Shown piece by piece: positions 56,488-57,847 of a stretch of DNA of 57,847 nt (positions are counted from its first letter, which is position 1; the number at the start of each line of letters is the position of its first letter). Source of the DNA: Hysterium pulicare CBS 123377. Taxonomy: Eukaryota; Ascomycota; Dothideomycetes; Hysteriales; Hysteriaceae. The DNA lies in the NCBI GenBank assembly GCA_000467715.1, contig AJFK01000055.1:1-57847 (forward strand). The letters run 5' to 3'. A program made the position numbers and the translations under genes. The notes under the pieces are model-generated. The model was not told the origin of the DNA, made no database searches, and saw only the letters and a program-made list of their open reading frames with translations.

Positions 56488-57847
56488 ACGTCGCTACTGG
56501 TCTTTCGTCATGCGGTTTTGCGATCTTCGAATGGGGCATGGTTACGTACTCGAGACAATGATGATGGCCAATTGGTAGAGTTCTGGAGAGTTAGGTGGTG
56601 CGGGACATGGTTGTTCGGCCGCTCACAATGGTTCCTCGGGTAGGAACACATCTGTATTTACATATATGCATGCAATTCTGCTACGGAGGAAGAGTTTGGT
56701 AAAGCTCAATCACGCATAAGCGATGATTATATTCAAAGCTCTCACTTTATGGTAATTTTGCTACGGTAAAGCGAAGCACATAGGTACAGTCACCGTGTTT
56801 GAAATGATGAACATTGCGACATCGCCGTCGGGAGTGTTGCATTTGTGACATGTAGCTGCAGCTTCCTCAGCCATATTTTCAGTAAACTGACGGGGATGTC
56901 GACGCTCATTGCTTCTTCGTCTATCGCGCACGTTTACAGGAGTGCCTTCAGTGGCTTCAACTACAATCATAAAATTTAAGTGAAGGTGATTGTTATTGGC
57001 CGATAACACTTCTGGTCAGCCTGTCCTTCGCCAGGGAAATTACATGAATCTACCGAATATCCTGAACAAGCCGCCTCCGACCCTTTCCTTCTTCGCCATC
57101 TTGGATAAATCTATTCAATTTCTCTGCTTCCCTCAAAGCCGATGGAGTTGCTGGATCAATCTGCAAGCTATCTCAGCCAGTTTCAGGAAAGCCAATGCTT
57201 TTCGCCCCGTCCACTCCAACTCAGCGGAGAAGCTTAGACTCCGTGGAGTTAAACTTCTTTGCAATGCTAGAGTCCCTAGAACGGGGTCTGAATCTTCTAA
57301 GCATTCGGAGTACTACGCATGAATCGCGCGAGTGTAGATAGTATCGAATCCATATACTGTACGTGCAGCAAGCCTCAATTACACCGCATATCCGTTGATA
57401 ACGTGCATGAGCTCAATATTGCTGGGAAACCCCTTGTCTTTCCAGACTCCACTCTTTCTTGGAAGAACAGAGACTCGAACCAGGATTTGCAATAAATCGT
57501 GGAGTCTATGAATCCAGCATCGACCGGATCGGCGTTTGGTGGATGTGCAACTTATGATACCGCGGCGGACGACTTCCAGGTGGTGACCCTTTTCTAGGCA
57601 CAGCAGCGCAAAAGTGTTCTGCAATTGGCATTGGCTCAACATGTGCAGGCCAATGTCTGTCCGGAAAAGCTTCTTTGATTGGCCGAGCGCATTTAACTTC
57701 CACCAGGTGCGCGTTGAGTCAACAGTGTTAATTCATAGACCCAGAGATTATATTTAACTTATTAACTAATTTTGTTATTAATAGTAACAATAGTATATAA
57801 ACTAGAACTAAAGAAATTAAACTAATAAGAACTTAATGTAAAATTAA
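56488..57847. other. Right flank with AT-rich edge
   Basis: No supportable gene. From about 57735 to the end the sequence is dominated by A and T with many TAA/TTA/ATT runs, as at the left edge. Between 57379 and 57703 minus-strand frames lack ATG starts. This looks like the border of an AT-rich block. Confidence 0.5.

Noticed and set aside
57425-57500. Minus-strand tRNA-like string with GGTTCGAGTC
   Set aside because: The bases around the T-loop do not pair into a T-stem and no cloverleaf can be drawn.
1-57847. Transposons, CRISPR arrays, rRNA or telomere repeats
   Set aside because: I saw no transposase or reverse-transcriptase motifs, terminal repeats, spaced direct repeats or TTAGGG runs.

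Overview
The window is nuclear DNA from a filamentous ascomycete (Pezizomycotina). Genes are dense and lie on both strands. Most are split by short introns of about 45 to 75 bases with GT...CTAAC/CTGAC...AG signals. The families are typical of moulds: a HET-domain relic, a DUF4045-gelsolin protein, a fungal rhodopsin-fold membrane protein, a multi-exon P450, a sugar-porter MFS protein and Dug3. I cannot name a genus from sequence alone. Both outer edges (about the first 60 and last 110 bases) are strongly A+T rich, so the window looks like a gene island cut at AT-rich borders.

Layout. 0.5-10.4 kb, all minus: a fungal transcription-factor-domain protein, a very long DUF4045/gelsolin-repeat protein and the small GTPase Arl2. 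10.9-20.2 kb: a GNAT acetyltransferase-domain protein (plus), the pre-mRNA 3'-end endonuclease Ysh1/CPSF73 (minus) and TFIID subunit TAF4 (plus, divergent from Ysh1). 21-33 kb: an F-box-like gene broken by one in-frame stop, a glycosylated multi-pass membrane protein, and two lineage-type orphans (1027 aa and about 251 aa) separated by long empty stretches. 33.7-39.2 kb: eIF2B gamma (GCD1) divergent from a Pex22-like protein, then a HerA/DUF87-type P-loop ATPase. 39.5-41.2 kb: a decayed HET gene. 42.1-47.5 kb: Dug3 amidotransferase, a DUF3431 type-II membrane protein and a fungal multi-pass membrane protein. 48-56.5 kb: a divergent MFS sugar porter / P450 pair and a rhodopsin-fold membrane protein.

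How the genes relate. The left and central parts hold housekeeping genes for transcription, 3'-end formation, translation initiation, tubulin-related GTPase work, peroxisome biogenesis and glutathione turnover. The right part has an accessory flavour (transporter, P450, membrane receptor-like protein). No operon-like or clear biosynthetic cluster is evident. All exon boundaries were worked out by reading splice signals and checking frame; for ten split genes I summed the exon lengths, and each gave a whole number of codons. The most unusual items are the HET pseudogene beside a HerA-like ATPase, the F-box gene with one stop, two putative GC-AG introns, and the 1027-aa orphan with an internally duplicated motif.
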